Shown here: positions 6,660 through 14,074 of the stretch, piece by piece | How positions within the stretch are numbered: the stretch's first letter is position 1 | Layout: each line of letters starts with the position of its first letter | Virus record (IMG/VR): IMGVR_UViG_3300034104_000225 | Coordinates: 1-26,371 of that record | Origin: a virus | Strand: one strand, 5' to 3' | DNA length: 26,371 nt | Position numbers and translations under genes: made by a program | The notes under the pieces: generated by a model | What the model was told of the DNA's origin: nothing | The model's input: the letters and a program-made list of their open reading frames with translations, nothing else | Databases searched by the model: none

Positions 6660-8248
6660 TGGCTGAGTTACGCATCCCGATTATCGGTGAGTTCAAGGGT
6701 AAGAAAGCCTTCGACGATGCCGAAAGATCAACAGGTAAACTAGACGATAGCGTCAAGAAACTAGGCAAGGCACTCTTGGCCGCATTCAGCGTTCAGAAGA
6801 TCACTCAGTTTAGCAAGGCAGCTGTTAAGGCGTTCGTAGAAGATGAAGCCGCCGCAAGCCGTCTAGCGCAGTCAGTAAAGAATCTAGGCCTAGCCTTTGA
6901 GACTCAAAATATTGAGACTTTTATCGATCAGTTATCTCGTGCCTCAGGTATTACCGACGATCAGCTTCGCCCAGCTATGCAACGTCTATTACAGACCACG
7001 GGATCTCTGGCTAAGTCCACGGAACTATTAAACCTTGCTCTAGAAGTCAGTCGCGGTTCTGGCGTCGATTACGAAACAGTAGTTAACGATCTTTCAATGG
7101 CCTACGTCGGGCAGACTAGAGGTCTCCGTAAGTACTCACTAGGACTTACTCAGGCAGAACTTAAGACGGCTTCGTTCGCCGAAGTTCAGGAGAAACTTAA
7201 CAAAACTTTTACAGGCGCTAATGCGGCATACCTTGATACTTATGCAGGCAAGTTAACCCTTATTCAGACGGCAGCAGGAGAAGCGCAAGAAACTATCGGT
7301 AAGGGTCTAGTAGATGCCTTCTCGATCCTAGCGACCGATACGGGAAGCATCACAGAACTGACAGAAGCAATGAACAGCTTCGCAGAAGGCACAGCGACAG
7401 CCTTCCGTAACGTCGCCATCCTAGTCAGTAACCTCGATAAGTCTATGCAGGCTGCTTTTGGACTTGTCGGAGCCCTTGATAAAATTACAGGCAGTAACTT
7501 CGTCAAGATATTTGGCGGTGCCATTGGCTTACTTTCTACACAGGGCGGCGGTGCATTCAGTAGTTTTAGCGGCCCCGGCATGGGCGGATATCCTAGCTCT
7601 GCACTCGGCCCCGGCTACGTAGATCCTAATCAAGCTAAGCGCGATAAGTCCGAGCAGGAAGCGGCCAAGCGTAATAAAGAAATCTTAGCTTTACAGAAGA
7701 AAACCTTAGACACCCAGAAGAAGGCTAACGCTCTTACCAAGGCCGCTAAGACTATCGATCTGGATCGTATCAGCATGACTGCCGCCCTTCGTGGCAAGAT
7801 CAGCGAGACCGATCGCCTATCGCTTAATCTTCAGCTAGCCTTGCTAGATAAGAATGAAGCGCAGGCTAATAAACTATCAGCAGAACTTGAAGCGGCAACC
7901 AAGCGCCAGAACGCTCTTAACGCAGCTCTGTTGGCTACCCCAGAAGCGCCGAACCCTTATCGTAATTGGAAAGTGCCTACTTTAGATTTCGGTGGCAATC
8001 TTCTCGGATCAGTCGTACCAAATTTTGTGCCACCTAGTTATGCAATGCCACCTACCTTTGGGCAACAGGGAGGCCTACCTGCGGGCGTAGTGGCTGGCGT
8101 CAATCCTGAGCCAGTAGTAAACGTCATAGTCACACTCGATAGCGGAGTAGTGACTAACGCTGTTTCTGAAGTACAAACTAATAACAATCTTTCAGGATCA
8201 TTCACTTCTGTCGGCGGTCGAGGCGCGAACACAGCGAGATTTACCTAA
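6659..8248 (+). CDS. Tape measure protein (unit A)
   Basis: Sets tail length and is the ruler around which the tube assembles; it is also released during DNA injection. The 529-aa protein is the longest in the unit, follows the chaperones, and is largely helical: an N-terminal coiled segment (FDDAERSTGKLDDSVKKLG), repeated Ala/Lys/Leu helices, a Gly/Ser-rich middle (about 300-325) and a Lys/Ala-rich coiled coil near 325-415. It is short for a tape measure, implying a short tail. The C-terminal region (VNVIVTLDSGVVTNAVSE then NNNLSGSF) matches that of unit B better than the middle does. It lacks the long hydrophobic block of unit B. Confidence 0.88.
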   Translation: MAELRIPIIGEFKGKKAFDDAERSTGKLDDSVKKLGKALLAAFSVQKITQFSKAAVKAFVEDEAAASRLAQSVKNLGLAFETQNIETFIDQLSRASGITDDQLRPAMQRLLQTTGSLAKSTELLNLALEVSRGSGVDYETVVNDLSMAYVGQTRGLRKYSLGLTQAELKTASFAEVQEKLNKTFTGANAAYLDTYAGKLTLIQTAAGEAQETIGKGLVDAFSILATDTGSITELTEAMNSFAEGTATAFRNVAILVSNLDKSMQAAFGLVGALDKITGSNFVKIFGGAIGLLSTQGGGAFSSFSGPGMGGYPSSALGPGYVDPNQAKRDKSEQEAAKRNKEILALQKKTLDTQKKANALTKAAKTIDLDRISMTAALRGKISETDRLSLNLQLALLDKNEAQANKLSAELEAATKRQNALNAALLATPEAPNPYRNWKVPTLDFGGNLLGSVVPNFVPPSYAMPPTFGQQGGLPAGVVAGVNPEPVVNVIVTLDSGVVTNAVSEVQTNNNLSGSFTSVGGRGANTARFT

Positions 8249-9492
8249 TGACGCTTCCTGCAACGATCTCGGTCTCCTTTGACTTTAGCCAAGGCGCTAC
8301 GTTCGGATTTCCCTTTACTATCGGTGATCCAGTTAACGGCGTTATCGGTGTATCTCAATTCGCATCAAGTGAAGTACCTGAGCCCGTAATCGATCTCAGT
8401 CCACAGACTCGGCAGATTACTATTAGGCGCGGGCGCAATATCATGCGAGACACCTACGAATCTGGATCTTGCACAGTCCGAGTTATTGATGAGAACGGCG
8501 ACTTTAACCCTCAGAATCCAGCCAGCCCTTACTTTGGGTTTCTAACTCCTCTTCGTAAGATCCGAGTAGCAGCTACTACTAACACTACTCAGGCCTTTCT
8601 CTTCTCTGGCTATGTCACGGACTATAAGTACACCTACCCACAGGGGCAAGAATTAGGTTATGTCGATATTACTTGCTCGGATGCATTCCGCTTATTTGCC
8701 ATGGCTAACGTCTCAACGATTGCCGATTCAGGTAGTGGGCAGACTACAGGCACACGCATAGATAAGATTCTTGATGAGGTAGACTTTCCGTCTAGTATGC
8801 GCTTCATTGACGCAGGATCTACGACAGTCCAGGCAGACCCAGCCACTACTCGTACAAGCCTTTCAGCAATTCAGGTAGCAGAGTTTACAGAGCAGGGTGC
8901 ATTCTTCGTCCGAGCAGATGGAGAAGTAGAATTTAAGGATCGTGCGAATGTAGTGGGCTCTCTAGCCCCAGCACCGATTGAATTTAATCAGACTACAGGG
9001 ATCCCATATTCTGATCTTCGCTTCGCCTTCGATGACAAGCTCATCATCAACAGCGCTACTATGAAGCGAGTCGGTGGAACTACAGTCACCGCTAATAACT
9101 CCGATTCGATCGCTAAGTACTTTCCTCATGGCATGAACGTCGAGAACTTGATCGCCCAGACCGATGCTCAGGTGCAGGATATCGCTGACATCTATGTCGC
9201 TACTCGTGCAGAGACTACGATCCGCATCGATGCCATGACTGTCGATCTACTCGATCCTAACGTGCCTACAGATACGATGATCGGGCTTGAGTACTTTGAT
9301 AACCTTGAGATCACTAACGTCCAGCCTGATTCGAGTACAATCGTCAAGACCTTACAAGCGCAGGGATTGGCGTGGGATATAACCCCTAATAGCATGAAGG
9401 TTACAGTAACAACACTTGAGCCTATAGTAGAAGGATTCATCATAGGATCCTCGACTTACGGTATAATCGGACAATCCATAATGGGATACTAG
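8248..9492 (+). CDS. Minor tail protein (distal tail / baseplate hub, unit A)
   Basis: A 414-aa protein right after the tape measure, the usual place of the distal tail or hub protein that links the tube to the adhesion apparatus. It starts MTLPATISVSFDFSQGATFG, carries a conserved GRNIMRDTYESGSCTVRV strand-rich segment, FLTPLRKIRVAATT and a C terminus with EGFIIGSSTYGIIGQS. The beta-rich composition fits baseplate hub folds. No enzymatic motif is seen. The start overlaps the tape measure stop. The unit B copy has the same length and is about three quarters identical; its last 20 codons are almost identical at the nucleotide level. Confidence 0.8.
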   Translation: MTLPATISVSFDFSQGATFGFPFTIGDPVNGVIGVSQFASSEVPEPVIDLSPQTRQITIRRGRNIMRDTYESGSCTVRVIDENGDFNPQNPASPYFGFLTPLRKIRVAATTNTTQAFLFSGYVTDYKYTYPQGQELGYVDITCSDAFRLFAMANVSTIADSGSGQTTGTRIDKILDEVDFPSSMRFIDAGSTTVQADPATTRTSLSAIQVAEFTEQGAFFVRADGEVEFKDRANVVGSLAPAPIEFNQTTGIPYSDLRFAFDDKLIINSATMKRVGGTTVTANNSDSIAKYFPHGMNVENLIAQTDAQVQDIADIYVATRAETTIRIDAMTVDLLDPNVPTDTMIGLEYFDNLEITNVQPDSSTIVKTLQAQGLAWDITPNSMKVTVTTLEPIVEGFIIGSSTYGIIGQSIMGY

Positions 9493-9502
9493 GAGAAAAC
9501 AA
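9462..9502 (+). promoter_or_regulatory. Possible internal promoter before the adhesion genes (unit A)
   Basis: TATAAT at 9462-9467 lies in the last codons of the minor tail gene, about 35 bases before the next ATG (9502), which has a strong AGGAGA Shine-Dalgarno. The surrounding roughly 60 bases are almost identical in unit B (TATAAT at 25659-25664), including synonymous positions. No good -35 is visible at standard spacing. The box could simply reflect the conserved codons for Gly-Ile-Ile. Confidence 0.25.
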
Positions 9503-9891
9503 TGGCTACAGGCTTTCCAGCGACTACAGGCGACATCTTTACGGCGGCAGACTATAACGGCCTAGTAACCTTTGATGTCATTGCCGATAAGACCGACGAC
9601 TACACAGTCGCTATTGTGGACTCCTATCAAGTCCTAGTGTCTATGAACAAGGGAACAGCCGTAGCGCTTAAGATCCCTACCAACGCTACAGCGGCTATTC
9701 CTGTCGGATCTGTTATAACTATTCTTAACAAAGGCGCTGGGCTCTGCACCATCTCGGCAGTTACTTCTGGCACTACTACAGTTCTCTCGGCTGGCTCAGT
9801 TCCAGCCTCTCCAACACTTGGACAAAATAAGACAGCGGCGTGCATCAAGACTGGCACGGATACTTGGTACATCGTAGGAGCCATTGCGTAA
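9502..9891 (+). CDS. Small tail fibre-like / adhesion protein (unit A)
   Basis: A 129-aa beta-rich protein following the minor tail gene with a clear AGGAG ribosome site. Its N terminus (TGDIFTAADYNG) resembles the start of the unit B gene at 25700 (TGDVLTAADANG), and similar sequences begin many phage fibre or appendage proteins. The rest has an alternating pattern such as VGSVITILNKGAGLCTISAV and a C terminus CIKTGTDTWYIVGAIA, typical of a compact beta fibre domain. The shared start is probably the attachment part and the rest the receptor-facing part. Binding target unknown. Confidence 0.55.
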   Translation: MATGFPATTGDIFTAADYNGLVTFDVIADKTDDYTVAIVDSYQVLVSMNKGTAVALKIPTNATAAIPVGSVITILNKGAGLCTISAVTSGTTTVLSAGSVPASPTLGQNKTAACIKTGTDTWYIVGAIA

Positions 9892-10826
9892 TGCTTAATA
9901 ATATTGTAGGCATCTATGGCCTAGGAGTTGCACCTAACTTTTCTTGCAATTATCTAGTAATTGCAGGCGGCGCGGGTGGCGGTGGATTCTTCGGTGGTGG
10001 TGGCGGTGCAGGTGGCTATCGATGTTCTATAACAGGAGAATCTTCAGGTGGCGGTGGTTCTGCAGAATCTTCTTTAACTTTGCTTCTATCCACGAATTAC
10101 TCGGTAACAGTCGGTGCAGGCGGCGCAGCAGGTGCTGGTACTACTAGCAACACTTCCATAGGTACTAATGGATCGGATTCTATTTTCTCTACCATAACCT
10201 CTACAGGTGGCGGTGGCGGAGCTGGATTTAACGGCGCATCTTCTGGAAGCAATGGCAAGACTGGCGGTTCAGGTGGCGGTGCAGATGTCTATGCTGGTGC
10301 TAGCGGTACGGCGGGATCAGGAACAGCGAATCAAGGTTACGCTGGTGGCACATCTTTACAAACAGGTGGCGCTACGAGTTCAGGTGGCGGTGGCGGAGCT
10401 GGTGCAGTCGGAGTGACTGGAACTTCTGGACAGGGCGGCGCTGGTGGCGCTGGCGTTGCATCATCTATAACAGGTTCAAGTGTTACACGTGGCGGTGGTG
10501 GTGGCGGTGGCGTTTATGCCTCAGGCACATCTGGGGCAGGCGGTTCAGGCGGTGGTGGCGCAGGTGGCGCTACAAGTGCATCTTCTACTACTGGCTCAGC
10601 GGGAACCGAAAACACAGGTGGCGGTGGCGGTGGTGCTAGACACATTGAAGGATCAAACGTAACCGCAGGCGGTGCTGGCGGTTCAGGAGTAGTTATTTTA
10701 AGATACCCAGATACTTTAACAATCACTATCGGCGCTGGATTGACAGGTACGACCTCATCTCCGTCAGGTGGATTTAAGAGGACAACAATTACCGCTGGTA
10801 CTGGTAACGTAAGCTGGGCGGCATAA
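9891..10826 (+). CDS. Glycine-rich tail fibre / adhesin-like protein (unit A)
   Basis: A 311-aa protein, with ATG 9891 overlapping the previous stop (TAATG). After a short N terminus ending in CNYLVIAGGAGGGG, it consists of Gly-rich blocks (GGGGGAGG, GGGGSAESS, GGSGGGADV and similar) separated by Ser/Thr-rich spacers, then a beta-type C terminus (SGVVILRYPDTLTITIG). This fits the glycine-rich fibre-tip domains used by phages for receptor binding, where stacked polyglycine helices are known in T4-like adhesins (family knowledge; the link here is inference). The longer frame from 9840 runs inside the previous gene and is unlikely. No counterpart is visible in unit B before the window ends. Confidence 0.65.
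   Translation: MLNNIVGIYGLGVAPNFSCNYLVIAGGAGGGGFFGGGGGAGGYRCSITGESSGGGGSAESSLTLLLSTNYSVTVGAGGAAGAGTTSNTSIGTNGSDSIFSTITSTGGGGGAGFNGASSGSNGKTGGSGGGADVYAGASGTAGSGTANQGYAGGTSLQTGGATSSGGGGGAGAVGVTGTSGQGGAGGAGVASSITGSSVTRGGGGGGGVYASGTSGAGGSGGGGAGGATSASSTTGSAGTENTGGGGGGARHIEGSNVTAGGAGGSGVVILRYPDTLTITIGAGLTGTTSSPSGGFKRTTITAGTGNVSWAA
9963..10690 (+). repeat. Degenerate GGTGGC/GGCGGT repeats in the glycine-rich gene
   Basis: Short runs of GGTGGCGGT and variants recur throughout this segment, always in the frame that gives polyglycine. They are irregular in spacing and number, so they look like protein-level repeats that could expand or contract by slippage or recombination, not a DNA-level satellite. 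Confidence 0.7.
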
Positions 10827-11125
10827 TGGCACACTACGCATTCTTAGATGATTCCAATATCGTCACAGAAGTTATTACTGGCATTGACGAAACAGAACTA
10901 ATCGAAGGCTTAGACACTGAAACTTGGTACAGCAATTTTAGAGGGCAAGTCTGCAAGCGAACAAGCTATAACGGCAATATAAGATTTAACTATGCAGGAA
11001 TTGGATTTACTTACGATCCAATCGATGATGCATTCATTGCACCTATGCCTGAGTGCGGTCATGAAGAATTATTACTAAACGATCTTAAGCAATGGGAGTG
11101 CGCGAATGAAGCCCATACTCTGTAA
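10826..11125 (+). CDS. Conserved phage protein of unknown function next to tail fibres
   Basis: A 99-aa acidic protein starting MAHYAFLDDSNIVTEVITG, with LIEGLDTETWYSNFRGQ, CKRTSYNGNIRFNYAGIG and FTYDPIDDAFIAP. I recognise this type as a protein often found beside tail fibre and lysis genes in environmental tailed phages, but know of no demonstrated function. It starts inside the stop of the glycine-rich gene and its 3' end overlaps the endolysin start by 20 bases. The tail-cluster position suggests a small fibre-associated or assembly protein. Confidence 0.6.
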   Translation: MAHYAFLDDSNIVTEVITGIDETELIEGLDTETWYSNFRGQVCKRTSYNGNIRFNYAGIGFTYDPIDDAFIAPMPECGHEELLLNDLKQWECANEAHTL

Positions 11126-11534
11126 GGCTGGGCAACAGTTACGCGAGCAATTCGATGACACCTTCCCAGATCGTGATAGGCGTTCCGATGGCTGGATCGG
11201 CGATCTCCGTCATTCAGCGCGTCCTAGTGATCACAACCCTGATCCAGCGACAGGGGTGGTTCGCGCCATCGATGTCGATCGAGATGTACATAAGTCAGGC
11301 AAGCCCGACCTCATGCCCGATATTGCAGATCAGCTTCGACTCGCCGCCAAAGCAGGCGAGAAGCGAATCTCATACATCATCTTCGCAGGACGAATTGCAT
11401 CGTCTCGCATGGGCTGGCGCTGGCGCAAGTATTCTGGATCTAATCCACATAACGCGCATTGCCATATCTCTTTCTCTAAACAAGGCGATCAAGACGGCTC
11501 TTTCTTTAATATCCCGTTACTAGGAGGCAAATAA
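11106..11534 (+). CDS. Endolysin, M15-type D-Ala-D-Ala peptidase-like
   Basis: Probably the enzyme that opens the host peptidoglycan at lysis. The 142-aa protein shows the metal-binding pattern of the M15 (VanY/L-alanoyl-D-glutamate peptidase-like) family: His43 in RPSDHNPD, Asp56 in VRAIDVDRD, and the C-terminal NPHNAHCHISF, where His120 would complete the zinc site and His118 lies close by. No cell-wall-binding domain or signal peptide is seen, so export probably depends on the holin encoded next. The start lies inside the end of the previous gene. Confidence 0.75.
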   Translation: MKPILCKAGQQLREQFDDTFPDRDRRSDGWIGDLRHSARPSDHNPDPATGVVRAIDVDRDVHKSGKPDLMPDIADQLRLAAKAGEKRISYIIFAGRIASSRMGWRWRKYSGSNPHNAHCHISFSKQGDQDGSFFNIPLLGGK

Positions 11535-11719
11535 TGGAACAGGCAAAATCACTCGCAGCATCATGGGCTCGCTCATTCTTAGCCGCTGCTCTAGCGCTAT
11601 ACATGGCAGGAGTGCAGGATCCTAAGACTTTGGCGATGGCCGGGGTAGCAGCTGTAGCCCCAGTAATCCTGCGATGGCTCAACCCATCGGACGCATCCTT
11701 TGGCGTGACGAAAGAATGA
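11534..11719 (+). CDS. Holin-like membrane protein
   Basis: A 61-aa protein directly after the endolysin, with an AGGAG ribosome site (11521-11525) before ATG 11534. Two hydrophobic segments are visible, about residues 14-27 (FLAAALALYMAGV) and 32-47 (TLAMAGVAAVAPVILRW), separated by a short charged turn. Size, two predicted membrane spans and position fit a small phage holin that permeabilises the membrane for the endolysin. No sequence motif defines holins, so this rests on topology and context. Confidence 0.6.
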   Translation: MEQAKSLAASWARSFLAAALALYMAGVQDPKTLAMAGVAAVAPVILRWLNPSDASFGVTKE

Positions 11720-11865
11720 GTCAAGAAAACTTCTTCACTCTTTACTTTGCAAGCCTTGCAGTAATCGGTGGCCTTGCAGGTTATGTCATCACGCATCTAC
11801 TGTCTGAAATTAAGCGACTAAACTCGCGTGTCGATGAGATCTACAACATACTCTTAGAGCGATAA
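11716..11865 (+). CDS. Small one-TM protein with coiled coil (second lysis protein?)
   Basis: A 49-aa protein from ATG 11716, overlapping the holin stop as ATGA. The first half is hydrophobic (FFTLYFASLAVIGGLAGYVI, one membrane segment), the second a charged helix (SEIKRLNSRVDEIYNIL) with a heptad-like pattern. Position after the holin suggests a holin partner, antiholin or spanin-like helper. A longer frame from 11674 lies inside the holin gene and is not needed. Confidence 0.55.
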   Translation: MSQENFFTLYFASLAVIGGLAGYVITHLLSEIKRLNSRVDEIYNILLER

Positions 11866-11872
11866 TTTTTAC

Positions 11873-12091
11873 ATGGCTAAGAAGAAGGTAATCGATCTAG
11901 ATACTTATTCACAGTTAGACGCGTGGGCTATTAGCCTGCATGAGATGTATCGCGCATTGCGCCGGGCTGGCTTTGCCATTGATATCTGTCTAGCAATTAT
12001 CTCTGATCGAGATGCTTACCCTGATTGGATCTTGCCATCGATCCCCGACCGAGTGGATCGCCTACCCTATGAGGATGACGAAGAGGACTAA
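11873..12091 (+). CDS. Hypothetical protein, 72 aa, acidic C terminus
   Basis: Starts MAKKKVIDLDTYSQLDAW and contains LHEMYRALRRAGFAIDICLAI followed by a Pro/Asp-rich tail ending EDDEED. The helical middle resembles small uncharacterised proteins downstream of lysis genes in actinobacterial phages, but I cannot name a family. No membrane segment or metal site. It starts 7 bases after the previous gene and its stop overlaps the metallophosphoesterase start (TAATG), so the two are likely co-translated. Confidence 0.55.
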   Translation: MAKKKVIDLDTYSQLDAWAISLHEMYRALRRAGFAIDICLAIISDRDAYPDWILPSIPDRVDRLPYEDDEED

Positions 12092-12837
12092 TGAAGCGCA
12101 TAGTCATAGTGAGCGACCTACAGGTTCCGTTCCACGATAGACACGCAGTTAAGAATCTAGCCAGTTTTATCAGTAAGTTCAAGCCGCACGAAGTAGTAAC
12201 GATAGGGGATGAGATTGACTTCAACACCATCTCGAAATGGTCAGAAGGCACACCCGAAGCCTATGAGCAGACACTTGGAGATGATCGCGATGAGGCTGTT
12301 CAAGTACTTTACGATCTACAGGTAACACAGACGATTCGGTCTAATCACACAGACCGCCTTTACAATCAGATCATGAGGAAGATTCCCTCATTCCTGTCAT
12401 TGCCAGAACTTAGGTTCGAGAAGTTCATGAGATTCGATGAGCTAGGAATTACTTTCCACAAAAAGCCATATAGTATTGCGCCTAACTGGATTGCAGTACA
12501 TGGCGACCATACCCCTATTAAGTCACAGGGAGGCCTTTCAGCCCTTGAGGCGGCTCGTAGGCACGGGAAGAGCGTTATCTCAGGGCATACTCACAGGGCA
12601 GGCAGATCATCGTTCTCAGAGGCCTCTGGAGGCCGTATAGGGCGTATCCTGCATGGCGTCGAGGTTGGCAACTTAATGGACTTCTCTAAGGCAGGCTACA
12701 CAAAGGGTTCGGCTAACTGGCAACAGGCGTTCGCCATCATGTACGTCGATGGTAAGAATGTGCAAGTCGATCTGATCTACTTTGAGAAAGACGGCACCTT
12801 CGTAGTCGCTGGGAAGCGTTATGGACGACCTAGATAA
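12091..12837 (+). CDS. Calcineurin-like metallophosphoesterase
   Basis: A 248-aa protein with the motif series of the binuclear metallophosphoesterase superfamily: D9 and H15 in SDLQVPFHD, D40 in IGDEID, the N85-H86 pair in RSNHTDR (a GNHD/E-like site), H137 in VHGD, and H166/H168 in SGHTHR. The active site looks complete. Phage members may act on nucleic-acid ends or nucleotides, but the substrate cannot be read from sequence. It starts the accessory block after lysis and overlaps an Asp-rich small frame at its 3' end. Confidence 0.85.
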   Translation: MKRIVIVSDLQVPFHDRHAVKNLASFISKFKPHEVVTIGDEIDFNTISKWSEGTPEAYEQTLGDDRDEAVQVLYDLQVTQTIRSNHTDRLYNQIMRKIPSFLSLPELRFEKFMRFDELGITFHKKPYSIAPNWIAVHGDHTPIKSQGGLSALEAARRHGKSVISGHTHRAGRSSFSEASGGRIGRILHGVEVGNLMDFSKAGYTKGSANWQQAFAIMYVDGKNVQVDLIYFEKDGTFVVAGKRYGRPR

Positions 12838-12910
12838 CGATCTTGATCGGTCAATAGACGATCACATAGACGACGCAGAATCGTTACCATTTCGTTATCT
12901 GAATATCTAG
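12821..12910 (+). CDS. Small Asp-rich peptide, 29 aa (possible gene)
   Basis: A 29-codon frame from ATG 12821 (MDDLDNDLDRSIDDHIDDAE) to the TAG at 12908-12910, overlapping the phosphoesterase end by 17 bases. Nine of its first 18 residues are Asp. The tight overlap fits the local style, but there is no second copy in the window for comparison and only weak ribosome-site support (GGGAAG just upstream), so it could be a chance frame. Confidence 0.4.
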   Translation: MDDLDNDLDRSIDDHIDDAESLPFRYLNI

Positions 12911-12935
12911 ATTTTCCCCTTTGGGGTATGAGATG

Positions 12936-12975
12936 GTTAAGCCACGGATGAAGGGCATCCACAGAAAGGCTTAAC
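12936..12975 (+). promoter_or_regulatory. Nested inverted repeat covering a ribosome binding site
   Basis: GTTAAGCC (12936-12943) pairs with GGCTTAAC (12968-12975), and inside it GGATG (12946-12950) pairs with CATCC (12956-12960) around AAGGG. The AGAAAGG Shine-Dalgarno (12964-12969) of the next gene (ATG 12977) lies partly in the outer stem. Folding would tend to hide the ribosome site, so this may be a translational control element or protein-binding site in an otherwise gene-dense region. Just upstream is a minor CCCC-TTT-GGGG inverted repeat. Confidence 0.5.
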
Positions 12976-12976
12976 A

Positions 12977-13132
12977 ATGTTCGATACAGTTACTCAGGAC
13001 GTTATAGCTCTTATTACTATCTCGGCGCTATGGTTTCACTTTGGCCGGTCAATAGGTATTCGTGTAGGTTATCTCAAAGGCCGTAAAGCGGTCAGAGATT
13101 ACTACGAAGCCAAGGATAAGGTGAGAGTGTGA
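12977..13132 (+). CDS. Small membrane-associated protein, 51 aa
   Basis: From ATG 12977, 7 bases after AGAAAGG, to TGA 13130-13132. It begins MFDTVTQDVIALITISALWF, giving one N-terminal hydrophobic stretch (about residues 8-22), followed by a basic segment (FGRSIGIRVGYLKGRKAVR) and a charged C terminus. The start codon of the next gene (GTG 13129) overlaps its stop. Function unknown; likely a small membrane-anchored host-interaction protein. Confidence 0.55.
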   Translation: MFDTVTQDVIALITISALWFHFGRSIGIRVGYLKGRKAVRDYYEAKDKVRV

Positions 13133-13404
13133 AGGCTAATGATTTCCTCAACGAAGCAAAAGCAGTTATACAAGATCGTGGAATGGACTACGGACACCCG
13201 TCAGACAATATGTCCAGAACCGCATGCCTCTGGTCTGCATTCCTCCAAATGCCTGTTACTGACTATCAAGTGGCGTCATGCATGGCATTGGTCAAGCTCG
13301 CTCGAAGTATGGAGTCAGCAAAAGTCGATACATACATCGACGCTGCGGCATATATGGCAATAGCAGGGCAACTACACACAGAGGAGAATGAGCTATATGT
13401 TTAA
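13129..13404 (+). CDS. DUF6378-like phage protein
   Basis: A 91-aa protein from GTG 13129. Its layout, FLNEAKAVIQDRGMDYGHP then ACLWSAFLQMPVT, MALVKLARS and YIDAAAYMAIAGQL, matches the DUF6378 family of small helical phage proteins: 'DR..DYG.P..N', then 'LWSA.L', then 'D..AY.A.AG'. That helical pattern resembles MazG-like nucleotide pyrophosphohydrolases, but I see no complete catalytic motif and claim no activity. It overlaps its neighbours at both ends, consistent with translation as part of the DNA-metabolism block. Confidence 0.7.
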   Translation: MKANDFLNEAKAVIQDRGMDYGHPSDNMSRTACLWSAFLQMPVTDYQVASCMALVKLARSMESAKVDTYIDAAAYMAIAGQLHTEENELYV

Positions 13405-14074
13405 TTTAGAAGATTATGAGACAGTAGAAGAGCGTCTAGTTAAGTTTTGGAAGGATCACCCAGATGGACAAATTCACACAAAATTACTTGATCAAAGTCC
13501 CGGCCGTTTTATTGTTGAGGCTTCTGTATATCGTACAGAGGCGGACATTCGTCCATGGACTACAGGACTTGCAGAGGAAACGATTCAAGGTCGAGGTGTC
13601 AATGCGACAAGCGCGCTGGAGAATTGTGAGACTAGTGCTATCGGTCGAGCGCTTGCTAACGCAGGATATGCAACAAAGGGAAAGCGAGCGTCACGAGAAG
13701 AGATGGTCAAAGTTAATAAGTCGCATGAAGTAAAGGCTAGCATCGATGAAGTAAAGGCTAAGATGGCTAGTACATCTGGCGAATACATTCCAGTAGTAAA
13801 GGAGGACGATCCATGGACTATCAAGCCAGCGACTATGCCGCCCACAATGGGGGAAGCTGTATCGATGGTGAAAGAGATTATTGGAGGCCAGACAGAGAAG
13901 GATATTCCACAATGCCATCATGGCGAAATGATGTGGAAAACTGGCACAAGTAAGGCGGGTAAGCCTTGGGGTCATTTCAAATGCACATCAACGCGGATCG
14001 ATCAATGCAAAGATCCGATTTGGTATGAGATTGCCCCAGATGGTACATGGCAACGCCAGAAGGCGAGAGTCTAA
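13397..14074 (+). CDS. Putative ssDNA-binding / recombination protein with zinc-ribbon tail
   Basis: A 225-aa protein from ATG 13397, about 10 bases after GAGGAG; the in-frame ATG 13388 is too close to that site. It begins MFNLEDYETVEERLVKFW and carries NCETSAIGRALANAGY at about 77-91, the 'TSAIGRALA' motif I associate with phage ERF/Rad52-type single-strand annealing proteins. A charged, probably flexible middle (about 95-165) leads to a C-terminal module with Cys173, His174/175, Cys196 and Cys204 plus PIWYEI, likely a zinc ribbon. It would suit a phage with no polymerase of its own and a nuclease encoded nearby. The family assignment is tentative. Confidence 0.5.
   Translation: MFNLEDYETVEERLVKFWKDHPDGQIHTKLLDQSPGRFIVEASVYRTEADIRPWTTGLAEETIQGRGVNATSALENCETSAIGRALANAGYATKGKRASREEMVKVNKSHEVKASIDEVKAKMASTSGEYIPVVKEDDPWTIKPATMPPTMGEAVSMVKEIIGGQTEKDIPQCHHGEMMWKTGTSKAGKPWGHFKCTSTRIDQCKDPIWYEIAPDGTWQRQKARV
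13725..13760 (+). repeat. 15-base direct repeat, 21-base period
   Basis: ATGAAGTAAAGGCTA occurs at 13725-13739 and 13746-13760 in the linker of the recombination-type protein, giving two heptads (HEVKASI / DEVKAKM). It is probably a small in-frame duplication in a coiled or flexible linker. Confidence 0.75.

Noticed and set aside
9840-9890. Upstream extension of the glycine-rich gene
   Set aside because: It runs inside the preceding 129-aa gene; ATG 9891 with the TAATG overlap fits the spacing used by neighbouring genes.
9963-10690. CRISPR-like or satellite array from the GGTGGC repeats
   Set aside because: Spacing is irregular, units are codon-sized, and all fit one reading frame, so they are protein-coding repeats.
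10514-10834. Proline-rich reverse-strand frame (PPAPP repeats)
   Set aside because: It is the complement of the glycine-rich gene; GGTGGC repeats read backwards give proline codons.
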